DNA from: Pseudomonas citronellolis
Lineage (GTDB): Bacteria; Pseudomonadota; Gammaproteobacteria; Pseudomonadales; Pseudomonadaceae
Direction: 5' to 3'
Assembly: GCF_900112375.1 (NCBI RefSeq)
Contig: NZ_FOLS01000041.1
Coordinates: 1-64,000 of the forward strand
Length of the DNA stretch: 64,000 nucleotides
A model generated the notes under the pieces. The model had not been told where the DNA came from, searched no databases, and saw nothing but the letters and a program-made list of their open reading frames with translations. A program made the translations under genes and the position numbers. Positions 36,571-45,525 of the stretch are shown in pieces (position 1 is the first letter of the stretch; the number at the start of each line of letters is the position of its first letter).

Positions 36571-38685
36571 ATGCCGATCCGCAGTATTCCCGACCTCCCC
36601 CGGATGCTCTCCGAAGCCCTGGAGCATGCCGAGACCGCTCTTTGCATCAACGACGACGGGCAGCGCCTGCTGTACTGCAACCGCGCCTTCGGCCGGCTGC
36701 TCGGCCATGCCCCGGAAAGCCTGGTGGGCCGCCCGTTCGACGAACTGGTGGACGCGCAGCCGGCGGCCAACGGCCGCGTGGAAGCCCTGGTGCGCTGCCA
36801 TGACGGCCGGCGCATCTGGTGCGGCATCGCCAGCACCGGGCTGAACCGCGCCACCGGCGAGCCCGACCTGCAGCTGCTGGCGCTCACCGAGATCACCCAG
36901 TCGAAAATCCACGAGGTGCTGCTGGACCGCCTGCTCGAAGGCATGGCCCGCGACGAGCCGCCGGAACACCTGATGGAAGCGGCCTGCCTGGAGATCGAAC
37001 GGCTGCTGCCGCGGACCAGCGCCTCGGTCCTGCGGGTGAACGCAGGCCGCCTGCACCCGCTGGCCGGGCCGAGCCTGCCGCCCGCCTACCTGCAGGCCCT
37101 GGACGGCCTGCCCCTGGGCGACGGCCCGGGCAGCGAGGGCGCCTGGGCCGGCGAGGTCGAGCGCCATCCGCTGTGGTCCGCCTACCGCCACCTGCTGCCG
37201 CCGGAGCTGCGCAGCTGCAGCATCACGCCGATCCGCTCCAGCGCCGGCCAGCTGATCGGCAGCTTCGTCTGCTACGGCCGGGGGGAACAGGCGCCCTGCG
37301 CGACGCAACAATGCCTGCTGGACATCTGCACGCACCTCTGCGCGCTGGTGCTGGAGCGCGACCAGGCGCGCACGCGCATCCACCAGCTCGCCTACTACGA
37401 TGACCTCACCGGCCTGCCCAACCGCCACCTGCTGCAGAACCTGGCCAGCGCCGAGCTGGCCGGCGCCGCCGAGCGCCGGCAGGGCCTGGCGGTGCTGTAC
37501 ATCGGCCTGGACCGCTTCCGCCAGATCAACGATTCCTTCGGCCGCCCCTCCGGCGACGAGCTGCTGCGCACCATCGCCCGGCGCCTGCGTCAGGCTTGCC
37601 GCGACGAGGACCACGTCGGGCGCCAGGCCAACGACGAGTTCGTCGTCCTGCTGCCGGGCTGCGACCGCGCGGCGGCCAGCGTCCACCTCGCCCGCCTGAA
37701 GGCCGCGCTCGACGCGCCCTGGCGGGTCGCCGGCGCGCCCCACAACCCCTCGGCGAGCATCGGCATCAGCCTGTTCCCGGAGGATGGCGAGGACTTCCAG
37801 AGCCTGCTGCGCCACGCGGCGATGGCGATGAACCAGGCCAAGGGCAAAGGCAAGGGCCGCGGTGGCCACGTGTTCTTCAGCGAGGAACTGGAACGCCTGG
37901 CGCAGGAACGCGTGGCGCTGGAGAGCGCCCTGCGCGAAGCCCTCGCCAGGCAGCGCCTGCACCTGAACTACCAGCCGCTGGTGGACATCCGCGCGGGCCG
38001 CCTGCGCGGCGCCGAGGTCCTGGCCCGCTGGCACCACCCGCAGTTGGGCAACATCTCCCCGGAGCGCTTCATCCCCCTCTCCGAGGAATGCGGGCTGAGC
38101 ATCGAACTGGGCCGCTGGGTGCTGCGCGAAGCCTGCCGGCAGTTGGCCGAGTGGCGCCACGCGGGCCTGCAGGTGCCGGAGATATCGGTCAACCTCTCCG
38201 CCGGCGACTTCCAGGACCCGCAACTGCCCGTCGCGGTGCTGCGCACCCTGGAGGAACACGGCCTGCACGGCACCGACCTGACCCTGGAAATCACCGAAAG
38301 CGCACTGATGGAAGCCGACAGCGACACCCTGGGCGTGCTCGACCAGCTGCACGAACTGGGCATCCGCCTGGCCCTGGACGACTTCGGCACCGGCTACTCC
38401 AGCCTGGCCCGGCTGAACCGCCTGCCGGTGCAGGAACTGAAGCTGGACCGCAGCTTCGTCCGCGACCTGGAGAGCAACAGCACCAGCCGCACCCTCAGCG
38501 ATGCCGTGCTGAACATCGGCCGCAGCCTGGGCATGACGGTGGTCGCCGAGGGCATCGAGAACCCCGAGCAACTGCGCATCCTCGAAGCCCAGGGCTACAC
38601 GGTGGCCCAGGGCTACCTGCTGTCCCCGCCGCTACCGGCCGAAGGGTTCGCGGCATGGCTGAAGGCGAGGCAGTTGGCGGGGTGA
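36571..38685 (+). CDS. PAS-GAF-GGDEF-EAL protein with degenerate GGDEF, probable c-di-GMP phosphodiesterase
   Basis: The order in this 704-residue protein is: PAS (about 15-115), a GAF-like region (about 130-270), GGDEF (about 280-430) and EAL (about 445-695). The GGDEF site reads RQANDEF, so the two glycines needed for cyclase activity are replaced. The EAL site reads EVLARW, a common functional variant. Downstream catalytic elements NLSAGDF, EITESALM, DDFGTGYSSL and KLDRSFV are kept. This predicts c-di-GMP hydrolysis, perhaps with GTP sensing by the GGDEF domain. The pattern is like DosP-type proteins, but heme binding by the PAS cannot be judged. It lacks transmembrane segments and is cytoplasmic. 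Confidence 0.9.
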   Translation: MPIRSIPDLPRMLSEALEHAETALCINDDGQRLLYCNRAFGRLLGHAPESLVGRPFDELVDAQPAANGRVEALVRCHDGRRIWCGIASTGLNRATGEPDLQLLALTEITQSKIHEVLLDRLLEGMARDEPPEHLMEAACLEIERLLPRTSASVLRVNAGRLHPLAGPSLPPAYLQALDGLPLGDGPGSEGAWAGEVERHPLWSAYRHLLPPELRSCSITPIRSSAGQLIGSFVCYGRGEQAPCATQQCLLDICTHLCALVLERDQARTRIHQLAYYDDLTGLPNRHLLQNLASAELAGAAERRQGLAVLYIGLDRFRQINDSFGRPSGDELLRTIARRLRQACRDEDHVGRQANDEFVVLLPGCDRAAASVHLARLKAALDAPWRVAGAPHNPSASIGISLFPEDGEDFQSLLRHAAMAMNQAKGKGKGRGGHVFFSEELERLAQERVALESALREALARQRLHLNYQPLVDIRAGRLRGAEVLARWHHPQLGNISPERFIPLSEECGLSIELGRWVLREACRQLAEWRHAGLQVPEISVNLSAGDFQDPQLPVAVLRTLEEHGLHGTDLTLEITESALMEADSDTLGVLDQLHELGIRLALDDFGTGYSSLARLNRLPVQELKLDRSFVRDLESNSTSRTLSDAVLNIGRSLGMTVVAEGIENPEQLRILEAQGYTVAQGYLLSPPLPAEGFAAWLKARQLAG

Positions 38686-38689
38686 TTCT

Positions 38690-38935
38690 GTAGGAGCGAG
38701 CTTGCTCGCGAACACTGGGTTATTCCCCTTCGGGCCAGCGCAAGCGCTGTTCGCGATGGAGCCGCGTCCCGCGTTCGCGGGAATGACGGGGGGAAGGATG
38801 GCGCCTGACCTCCAAGCCACTCAGGACAGCCCCCTCTCCCTTCAGGGAGAGGGTTGGGGAGAGGGCGCTCTCAACCCCCAGCACCTACGCCACCTGGAAA
38901 CCCGTTCGCGAGCAAGCTCGCTCCTACAGGCTACG
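38690..38935. repeat. Repeat cluster after the GGDEF/EAL gene
   Basis: This cluster contains GTAGGAGCGAGCTTGCTCGC (38690-38712), a CTCTCCCTTCAGGGAGAGGG palindrome near 38834-38853 and an inverted GCGAGCAAGCTCGCTCCTAC copy ending near 38929. From 38821 onward it resembles the right part of the tandem unit that follows. No gene is visible in 38686-39360. Confidence 0.8.
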
Positions 38936-39260
38936 GCGTATAACCGCGAACGGTTATACGCCCTACGTTTCAGGATGACTCTGGATTCACCGCCCACTCC
39001 GGACGGCCCCCTCTCCCTCCGGGAGAGGGCTGGGGTGAGGGCGCTCTCAAACCCAGCACCTGCGCCACCGGGGAAACCCCGTTAGGCTATGGCGTATAAC
39101 CGCGAACGGTTATACGCCCTACGTTTCAGGATGACGCCGGATTCACCGCCCACTCCGAACGGCCCCCTCTCCCTCCGGGAGAGGGCTGGGGTGAGGGCGC
39201 TCTCAAGCCCAGCACCTGCGCCACCGGGAAACCCCGTTCGCGAGCAAGCTCGCTCCTACA
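38936..39260. repeat. 155-bp tandem repeat built of palindromes, two units
   Basis: The unit starts GGCGTATAACCGCGAACGGT and recurs at 39091, a period of 155 bp. Each unit holds a GTATAACCG...CGGTTATAC hairpin, a CTCTCCCTCCGGGAGAGGG palindrome and a conserved stretch ending in CACCTGCGCCACCGGG. The second unit ends in an inverted GCGAGCAAGCTCGCTCCTAC copy (39237-39260). Confidence 0.85.
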
Positions 39261-39285
39261 AAAAACCGCCCGAACGAGGTCCACA

Positions 39286-39322
39286 CACAAAAACGCCGCT
39301 TCCCTTTCGGAGAAACGGCGTT
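39286..39322 (-). terminator. Rho-independent terminator of the acyl-CoA dehydrogenase gene
   Basis: AACGCCG (39292-39298) pairs with CGGCGTT (39316-39322), with an inner TTCC/GGA pairing. Read on the minus strand the stem is followed by a run of T. It lies about 40 bp past the stop. Confidence 0.8.
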
Positions 39323-39360
39323 CCTGCGACCCACATGGGGCCTCAGCTACCAACCAGCAC

Positions 39361-40569
39361 TCACTTGCTCATGTACTTGCCGATCTCGTACTTGCCGATG
39401 GCCATGCGGTGCACTTCGTCCGGGCCGTCGGCCAGGCGCAGGGTGCGCTGCATGGAGTACCAGTAGGCCAGCGGGAAGTCGTTGGAGACGCCGGCGCCGC
39501 CGTGGATCTGGATGGCGCGGTCGATCACCTGCAGGGCGACGTTGGGCGCCACCACCTTGATCTGGGCGATCTCGCTCTGGGCGATCTTGTTGCCCACGGT
39601 GTCCATCATGTACGCGGCGTTGAGGGTCAGCAGGCGGGCCTGGTTGATCTCGATGCGCGAGTTGGCGATGTGGTCGATGTTGCCGCCCAGGCGCGCCAGC
39701 GGCTTGCCGAAGGCGGTGCGGCTGGTGGCGCGCTTGCACATCAGTTCCAGGGCGCGCTCGGCCATGCCGATGGAGCGCATGCAGTGGTGGATGCGGCCCG
39801 GGCCGAGGCGGCCCTGGGCGATCTCGAAGCCACGGCCTTCGCCCAGCAGCACGTTCTCGTAGGGCACGCGGACGTTCTCGAAGAGCACCTCGGCGTGGCC
39901 GTGGGGCGCGTCGTCGTAGCCGAACACCGGCAGCGGGCGGAGGATCTTCACCCCGGGGGCGTCGCTGGGCACCAGGATCATCGAGTGCTGCTGGTGGCGC
40001 GGCGCGTCCGGGTTGGTCAGGCCCATGAAGATCATCACCTTGCAGCGCGGGTCGCAGGCGCCGGAGGTCCACCACTTGCGGCCGTTGATGACCCACTCGT
40101 CACCGTCGCGCACGGCGTTGGCCTGCATGTTGGTGGCGTCGGAGGAAGCCACGCCCGGCTCGGTCATGGCGAAGGCGGAACGGATTTCGCCGCGCAACAG
40201 CGGTTCCAGCCAGGTGCGCTTCTGTTCCTCGCTGCCGTAGCGGACGAGGGTCTCCATGTTGCCGGTATCCGGGGCCGAGCAGTTGAACGGCTCGGCGCCG
40301 ATCAGCGAGCGGCCCATGATCTCCGCCAGCGGGGCGTACTCCATGTTGGTCAGGCCGGCGCCGTATTCGGACTCGGGCAGGAACAGGTTCCACAGGCCCT
40401 CGGCCTTGGCGCGGGCCTTGAGGTCCTCCATGACCTGGGTCGGCTGCCAGCGGTCGCCTTCGGCTACCTGTTGCTCGAAGACGCTCTCGGCGGGATAGAC
40501 ATAGGCTTCCATGAACGCGGTGACGCGTTCACGCAGATCCTGGACCTTGGCGGAATAGGCGAAATCCAT
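39361..40569 (-). CDS. Acyl-CoA dehydrogenase (ACAD10/11-like group)
   Basis: This 402-residue enzyme has signature regions [17 protein letters not shown] (flavin/substrate binding), [27 protein letters not shown] and the C-terminal [17 protein letters not shown]. The GDxxHxxG-type ending of classical short/medium-chain enzymes is replaced by the pattern typical of the ACAD10/11 and FadE36-like group. It oxidises an acyl-CoA to the 2-enoyl-CoA with FAD, passing electrons to ETF. AAGGTAG precedes the start. The gene diverges from a LysR-type regulator over 166 bp, a classical arrangement for control by that regulator. Confidence 0.92.
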   Translation of the reverse strand: MDFAYSAKVQDLRERVTAFMEAYVYPAESVFEQQVAEGDRWQPTQVMEDLKARAKAEGLWNLFLPESEYGAGLTNMEYAPLAEIMGRSLIGAEPFNCSAPDTGNMETLVRYGSEEQKRTWLEPLLRGEIRSAFAMTEPGVASSDATNMQANAVRDGDEWVINGRKWWTSGACDPRCKVMIFMGLTNPDAPRHQQHSMILVPSDAPGVKILRPLPVFGYDDAPHGHAEVLFENVRVPYENVLLGEGRGFEIAQGRLGPGRIHHCMRSIGMAERALELMCKRATSRTAFGKPLARLGGNIDHIANSRIEINQARLLTLNAAYMMDTVGNKIAQSEIAQIKVVAPNVALQVIDRAIQIHGGAGVSNDFPLAYWYSMQRTLRLADGPDEVHRMAIGKYEIGKYMSK

Positions 40570-40664
40570 GGGGGCTACCTTCTGGCAGGGGTTTGTCTTG
40601 TGTCGAGGAAGATGCTAGAACAGGCAGCACGATTTACCTAGCCTATTATCCGAATCAATGAACA

Positions 40665-40681
40665 TTCATAACCCGCATGAT
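40665..40681. promoter_or_regulatory. Candidate LysR-type binding dyad
   Basis: TCAT and ATGA flank a 7-bp centre (40666-40680), a T-N11-A type dyad 55 bp before the LysR gene and about 96 bp before the divergent dehydrogenase gene. A neighbouring AT-rich TATTATC stretch could be part of a promoter. Confidence 0.35.
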
Positions 40682-40735
40682 GGTCCGCCATCCCGGGTAT
40701 GATCCGGCCACAACAATGACAAGCGGAGCCACGGG

Positions 40736-41665
40736 ATGAACCTGAACAAGGTCGACCTGAATCTGTTCATCGTCTTCGATGCCATCTACACCGAAGCCAA
40801 CCTCACCCGCGCCGGACAGATCGTCGGCATCACCCAGCCCGCGGTGTCCAACGCCCTCGCCCGCCTGCGCGAGACCTTCAACGACCCGCTGTTCGTGCGC
40901 ACCGCCCAGGGTATGGTGCCCACGCCCATGGCGCAGAACATCATCGGCCCGGTGCGCAACGCCCTGCAGCTGCTGCGCGTGTCGGTGCAGGAGAGCCGCA
41001 CCTTCACCCCGCAGCAGGCGAGCAAGACCTACCGCATCAGCATGACCGACCTCACCGAGGCCATCATCCTGCCGCCGCTGTTCCAGCGCCTGCGCCGCCA
41101 GGCGCCCAACGTGCACATCGAGAGCTTCCTCTCCAAGCGCCGCGAGACCACCAAGGAACTGGCCGCCGGGCGCCTGGACTTCGCCGTGGACGCGCCGCTG
41201 AACACCGACCCGCAGGTGCGCCACGTCAAGCTGATGGAAGACCGCTACGTCTGCGCCATGCGCCACGGCCACCCGCTGGCCAGGCCGAAGCTGAGCCTGG
41301 AGGAGTACCTGTCGCTGACGCACATCCAGATCTCCAGCCGCCGCAGCGGCCTGGGCTACATCGACCTGTCCCTGGGCAAGATGGGCCTGCAGCGCAAGAT
41401 CGCCCTGCGCTCGCAGCACTACCTGATGGCCTCCAACGTGGTGCAGCAGACCGACATGGCGGTGACGGTGCCCGAGCGCTTCGCCCGCCACCACAGCCTG
41501 CACTACGTGGACCTGCCGGTGAGCGACGTGCCCAAGCTGGAAACCCACCTGTACTGGCACGAGAGCACCGACCAGGACCCGGCCAACCGCTGGATGCGCG
41601 AGCAACTGATCGATCTGTGCCAGCAGGTCACCGCCCGCGAGGCGCGGGAAGCGCAGCAGTCCTGA
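40736..41665 (+). CDS. LysR-family transcriptional regulator
   Basis: This 309-residue protein has an N-terminal winged helix-turn-helix (KVDLNLFIVFDAIYTEANLT, then AVSNALARLRETFNDPLFVR). The C-terminal substrate-binding domain has no unusual features and is of the PBP2_Nac/NodD-like group (SMTDLTEAIILPPLF). It presumably activates the divergent acyl-CoA dehydrogenase gene in response to a catabolic intermediate. The start at 40736 fits the family. Confidence 0.92.
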   Translation: MNLNKVDLNLFIVFDAIYTEANLTRAGQIVGITQPAVSNALARLRETFNDPLFVRTAQGMVPTPMAQNIIGPVRNALQLLRVSVQESRTFTPQQASKTYRISMTDLTEAIILPPLFQRLRRQAPNVHIESFLSKRRETTKELAAGRLDFAVDAPLNTDPQVRHVKLMEDRYVCAMRHGHPLARPKLSLEEYLSLTHIQISSRRSGLGYIDLSLGKMGLQRKIALRSQHYLMASNVVQQTDMAVTVPERFARHHSLHYVDLPVSDVPKLETHLYWHESTDQDPANRWMREQLIDLCQQVTAREAREAQQS

Positions 41666-41719
41666 AGCCCCTGGAGCCGCCGGCAACCTCGACGCCCGCC
41701 GCCCCCCCAAACGCGCATT

Positions 41720-41877
41720 GTAGGGCGTACAACCGTTCGCGGTTGTACGCCGTCGCCCCACGCACCATAGGCCCGGTAGTGCCGATTTCGTAATCGGCCA
41801 GGGTTTCCGGAACCCCGCCGCGCGAGAACCGGCCACGGTGAGGCGGCGGATAACCGCGAACGGTTATCCGCCCTACG
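41720..41877. repeat. Two GTACAACCG/GGATAACCG hairpin repeats
   Basis: Hairpins at 41720-41751 (GGCGTACAACCG...CGGTTGTACGCC) and 41845-41877 (GGCGGATAACCG...CGGTTATCCGCC), each bordered by CCCTACG or TAGGGCG, lie in opposite order. The 452-bp gap 41666-42117 contains these and the promoter of the next gene; no further gene is seen. Confidence 0.8.
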
Positions 41878-42117
41878 CCCCCGGTAACACCTCTCCCGCC
41901 CCTGCCCCCCTTTCCCCCTATCCAAGGTCGGGCCGGCCCTCGCTTGGCCGCATTTCACCGGGCCATGGCCGGATCGGACCTCTCCCTTGTCCGACAATCC
42001 TTCCAACAATTACATCAACCAATGACACATTCACCGTGTCAGGCCCTCCGCCCCGCCGGCGCCACTGCCTGTCCATGCCGCCGCCGGGGCTCGTCGAACA
42101 ACAACAAGGAGTCGCCC

Positions 42118-42948
42118 ATGAACGTCCAGACCGAACCGCTCCGCGCCCACTTCCCCGTCCGGCGCATGGATTTCAGCTTCACCGAGACGCCGAAGTACTG
42201 GTGGGACGATCAACCCTTCATGTCGCACTTCATGAACAACCTGTCCTCGCTGTTCCCCTATGGCGAGAAGTTCTTCGTCGACAGCGTGCGCGCCGTGCGC
42301 GACCGCATCCAGGACCCGCAGCTGCAGAAGGACGTGTCCGCCTTCATCGGCCAGGAAGCCATGCACTCCAAGGAACACGCGGCCTACAACGAATACGCCG
42401 AGGAACACGGCATCGACCTGGAACGCCTGGAGCTGCGCATCAAGCACCTGCTCGGCGCGATCAGCAAGGTCACCACCAAGAAGCAGGACCTGGCCATCAC
42501 CTGCGCCCTGGAGCACTTCACCGCGACCATGGCCGAGCGCCTGCTGCGCCGCGAGGACCTGAGCACGCAGATGCGTTCGCCGAAGATGTACAAGCTGTGG
42601 ATGTGGCACGCCATCGAGGAGAACGAGCACAAGGCGGTGGCCTACGACGTCTACCAGCAGGTGTACGGCGGCTACTTCACCCGCACCGCGGTGATGCTGC
42701 TGACCACAGTGATCTTCCTCGGCGTGATCGGCGGCTTCCAGATCCACCTGCTGCGCCGCGACCGCCAGCTGTTCAACTGGCGCAGCTGGAAGCACGGCCT
42801 GGTCACCCTGTTCGGCCTGCGCAACGGCTACTTCACCCAGCTCGTGCTGCCCTGGCTGGACTACTTCCGCCCCGGCTTCCACCCCTTCGACCACGACACC
42901 AAGAAGCTGGAGAAGTACTGGAAGGACAAACTCGACTTCGCTGGTTGA
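42118..42948 (+). CDS. Predicted metal-dependent hydrolase, ferritin-like fold
   Basis: This 276-residue protein belongs to the family annotated as predicted metal-dependent hydrolase (PF10118 type). Helix motifs with metal-ligand pattern are FIGQEAMHSKEHAAYN, CALEHFTATMAE and WHAIEENEHKAVAYD, spaced as in a di-iron four-helix bundle. A hydrophobic helix near 195-215 may contact membrane. AAGGAG is seven bases before the start. Function is unsettled in the family; several members sit beside lipid or ketone catabolic genes, as here. An oxygenase-type role on lipids is possible. Confidence 0.85.
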   Translation: MNVQTEPLRAHFPVRRMDFSFTETPKYWWDDQPFMSHFMNNLSSLFPYGEKFFVDSVRAVRDRIQDPQLQKDVSAFIGQEAMHSKEHAAYNEYAEEHGIDLERLELRIKHLLGAISKVTTKKQDLAITCALEHFTATMAERLLRREDLSTQMRSPKMYKLWMWHAIEENEHKAVAYDVYQQVYGGYFTRTAVMLLTTVIFLGVIGGFQIHLLRRDRQLFNWRSWKHGLVTLFGLRNGYFTQLVLPWLDYFRPGFHPFDHDTKKLEKYWKDKLDFAG

Positions 42949-42962
42949 GCTGCCCCTTCACC

Positions 42963-43147
42963 TGTAGGAGCGGGCCCTGCCCGCGAATCGCGCGCAGGGC
43001 GCGCTCCTACAGGTGCTGGCGAAACCCATCGCCACGGCTTTGACGAATCCACTCCTTGGCACGAGCAGGCACGGCTTCTCGTAGGAGCGAGCTTGCTCGC
43101 GAACAAACCCCGCAGCGGAATCTGTTCGCGAGCAAGCTCGCTCCTAC
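42963..43147. repeat. GTAGGAGC-type palindromes, including an inverted pair
   Basis: 42963-43012 is one palindrome (GTAGGAGCGGGCCCTGCCCG, then CGCGCAGGGCGCGCTCCTAC in part). 43081-43104 and 43124-43147 form an inverted pair of the GAGCGAGCTTGCTCGC element with a 19-bp centre. It fills the gap between two convergent genes and may function as a bidirectional transcription stop. Confidence 0.8.
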
Positions 43148-43172
43148 GAAGAGCAGCTCGGCGCGGGCGGCT

Positions 43173-43862
43173 CTACACCCCCAACGCCTGCAACACCGCC
43201 GCCCCGGTGAACAACAACAGCACCTGCCGCTCCGCCAGCGCGCAGACCTCGCCCCGTTGCCCTTCCGGCAATTCCAGGTAATCCAGCGACAGCTGGAACA
43301 GCTGCCGGCTGATCAGCCGCGACAGCTGCGCCACCTCCTGCGCCGGCACCTCCGGCAGCAGGCGGAACAGGGCGATGTCCTCGGCCATGTCGGCACCGAA
43401 GTCGTCCATCACCTGGCCCAGCGCCTCGCGCAGCACCGCCGAGGGGCCGTGCAGTTCGCGCACGCCGATGATGAAGGCCTCGGGGTGGCGTTCGACGAAG
43501 TCGAAGAACAGCCGCACCGTCTCCTCGCACACCCGCTGGCCGCGGGCGAAGTCCAGGCCCAGCGGGGTGGCCGCCGCGCCGCCCGCCGCCGGCGCGCGCC
43601 CGGCCGCCTCGCGGCGCAGTTCGCGCAGCGGCTGGCGCAGCTGGGTGGCGATGTCGCGGATGATCGCCAGGCCCAGGTCATCGACGTCGGCGAAGTGGCG
43701 GTAGAAGGTGTTGGGGTTCAGCCCGGCCTCGCGGGCCAGTTCGCGCAGGCCGATGCTGCTCAGGCTGCGCCGGCTGGAGGCCAGGCGCAGCGCCGCCTCC
43801 ATCAGCAGGCGCTTGCCCGGTGCATCCTGGCGTTGTGTTACCGCGTCCGGTTCCAGACTCAT
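43173..43862 (-). CDS. TetR-family regulator of the Baeyer-Villiger monooxygenase operon
   Basis: In this 229-residue protein the N-terminal helix-turn-helix is SSIGLRELAREAGLNPNTFY with RHFADVDDL, preceded by a 22-residue basic tail. The all-helical C-terminal ligand domain has no clue to its ligand. It diverges from the monooxygenase gene across 118 bp containing two copies of a 16-bp palindrome, its likely operators, so it probably represses both itself and the operon until a ketone-like inducer binds. Confidence 0.92.
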   Translation of the reverse strand: MSLEPDAVTQRQDAPGKRLLMEAALRLASSRRSLSSIGLRELAREAGLNPNTFYRHFADVDDLGLAIIRDIATQLRQPLRELRREAAGRAPAAGGAAATPLGLDFARGQRVCEETVRLFFDFVERHPEAFIIGVRELHGPSAVLREALGQVMDDFGADMAEDIALFRLLPEVPAQEVAQLSRLISRQLFQLSLDYLELPEGQRGEVCALAERQVLLLFTGAAVLQALGV

Positions 43863-43905
43863 CCTTGCCCCACCTCGCCCACCCTAAAGATTGGTTGCCC
43901 GCGAA

Positions 43906-43948
43906 GTATACAGATGTCTACATTGGCAGCACGTAGACAGTTGTATAC
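43906..43948. promoter_or_regulatory. Double TetR-type operator
   Basis: GTATACAGATGTCTAC (43906-43921) and GTAGACAGTTGTATAC (43933-43948) are near-palindromes of the form GTAKACANNTGTMTAC, centres 27 bp apart. The pair is also an inverted repeat of itself. It lies 32 bp before the monooxygenase start and 43 bp from the regulator start. Confidence 0.85.
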
Positions 43949-43980
43949 GCCTGCACACAAGCATAACAGGAGCCAGGTAA

Positions 43981-45525
43981 ATGGGAACTCAACCTAAGAC
44001 TGCCGCGGTCAGACACTGCAAGGTGGCCATCATCGGCACCGGTTTCTCCGGCCTGGGCATGGCCATCCGCCTCAGCCAGCAGGGCGAGGACGACTTCCTG
44101 CTGTTCGAGAAGGACGCCGGCGTCGGCGGCACCTGGCGGGTCAACAACTACCCCGGCTGCGCCTGCGACGTGCAGTCCCACGTCTACTCCTTCTCCTTCG
44201 AGCCGAACCCGGAATGGACGCGCATGTTCGCCCGCCAGCCGGAAATCCGCGGCTACCTGGAGAACTGCTGGAAGAAGTACCGCCTGGAAGGCCGCACCCT
44301 GCTGAACACCGAGATCCAGCGCCTGGAGTGGGACGAGGCGCGCGACCTCTGGCACCTGCACGACGCCGCCGGCAACCACTACACCGCCCAGGCGGTGGTC
44401 TCCGGCATGGGCGCCCTGTCGATCCCCTCGACCCCCGACCTCAAGGGCCTGGACAGCTTCAAGGGCCACGCCTTCCACTCGCAGCACTGGGACCACGACT
44501 ACGACCTGAAGGGCAAGCGCGTGGCGGTGATCGGCACCGGCGCCTCGGCCATCCAGTTCGTCCCGGAAATCCAGCCGCTGGTGGCCAGGCTGGACCTCTA
44601 CCAGCGCACCGCGCCGTGGATCCTGCCCAAGCCCGACCGCGCCATCAGCGACAAGGAGCGCGCGCGCTTCAAGCACTTCCCGCTGGTGCAGAAGCTCTGG
44701 CGCGGCGCGCTCTACAGCATGCTCGAAGGCCGCGTGCTGGGCTTCACCTTCGCGCCCTGGGCGATGAAGATGATCGGCAAGCTGGCGGTGCGCTACATCC
44801 ACCAGCAGGTCAAGGACCCGGAACTGCGCCGCAAGCTGACCCCGGACTACACCATCGGCTGCAAGCGCATCCTGATGTCGCCGAACTACTACCCGGCGCT
44901 GGCCGCGCCGAACAGTTCGGTGATCACCGACGGCATCCGCGAGGTTCGCGAGCACAGCATCGTCACCGCCGACGGCCAGGAGCGCGAGGTGGACGCGATC
45001 ATCTTCGGCACCGGCTTCACCGCCAACGACCCCATCCCCCGCGGCACCGTGTTCGGCCGCGGCGGCGTGGACCTGCTGGACACCTGGCCGCAGGGCCCGG
45101 AAGCCTACAAGGGCACCGTCACCCGCGGCTTCCCCAACCTGTTCTTCCTGATGGGCCCGAACACCGGCCTGGGCCACAACTCCATGGTCTACATGATCGA
45201 GTCGCAGATCGCCTACGTGCTCGGCGCGCTGAAGCTGATGCAGCGCCGCGAGCTGCTCAGCCTGGAGGTCAAGGAAGACGAGCAGCAGCGCTGGAACCTC
45301 AAGCTGCAGCGCGGGCTCAACCATAGCGTGTGGAACACCGGCGGCTGCAAGAGCTGGTACCTGCACCCGGTGAGCGGGCGCAACTGCACCCTGTGGCCGG
45401 GCTTCACCTGGCGCTTCCGCCTGCTCACCCGCAGTTTCGACGCCGCCGCCTATCATCTGAAGGCCAGGCCGTTCGAGGAAACCGCAGTCACCCAGCAACC
45501 CCGCGCCGAGGAGGTCCCGGCATGA
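43981..45525 (+). CDS. Flavin-containing Baeyer-Villiger-type monooxygenase
   Basis: This 514-residue protein has an FAD-binding GTGFSG (G19-x-G21-x2-G24), an NADPH-binding GTGASAIQF near residue 183, and the Baeyer-Villiger fingerprint F-x-G-x3-H-x3-W-D near 160 (FKGHAFHSQHWD). A late GPNTGLGHNSMVYMIESQ segment follows. Such enzymes insert oxygen beside a ketone to give an ester or lactone, using NADPH and O2. It is translationally coupled to the SDR gene (ATGA overlap) and controlled by the divergent TetR protein. An alcohol-to-ketone-to-ester route with the SDR is the natural reading. An EthA-like or steroid/terpenoid/aliphatic ketone substrate cannot be distinguished. Confidence 0.92.
   Translation: MGTQPKTAAVRHCKVAIIGTGFSGLGMAIRLSQQGEDDFLLFEKDAGVGGTWRVNNYPGCACDVQSHVYSFSFEPNPEWTRMFARQPEIRGYLENCWKKYRLEGRTLLNTEIQRLEWDEARDLWHLHDAAGNHYTAQAVVSGMGALSIPSTPDLKGLDSFKGHAFHSQHWDHDYDLKGKRVAVIGTGASAIQFVPEIQPLVARLDLYQRTAPWILPKPDRAISDKERARFKHFPLVQKLWRGALYSMLEGRVLGFTFAPWAMKMIGKLAVRYIHQQVKDPELRRKLTPDYTIGCKRILMSPNYYPALAAPNSSVITDGIREVREHSIVTADGQEREVDAIIFGTGFTANDPIPRGTVFGRGGVDLLDTWPQGPEAYKGTVTRGFPNLFFLMGPNTGLGHNSMVYMIESQIAYVLGALKLMQRRELLSLEVKEDEQQRWNLKLQRGLNHSVWNTGGCKSWYLHPVSGRNCTLWPGFTWRFRLLTRSFDAAAYHLKARPFEETAVTQQPRAEEVPA

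Noticed and set aside
38936-39240. CRISPR-like array
   Set aside because: The repeat period is 155 bp with only two units, no short conserved repeat/unique spacer pattern and no cas genes.
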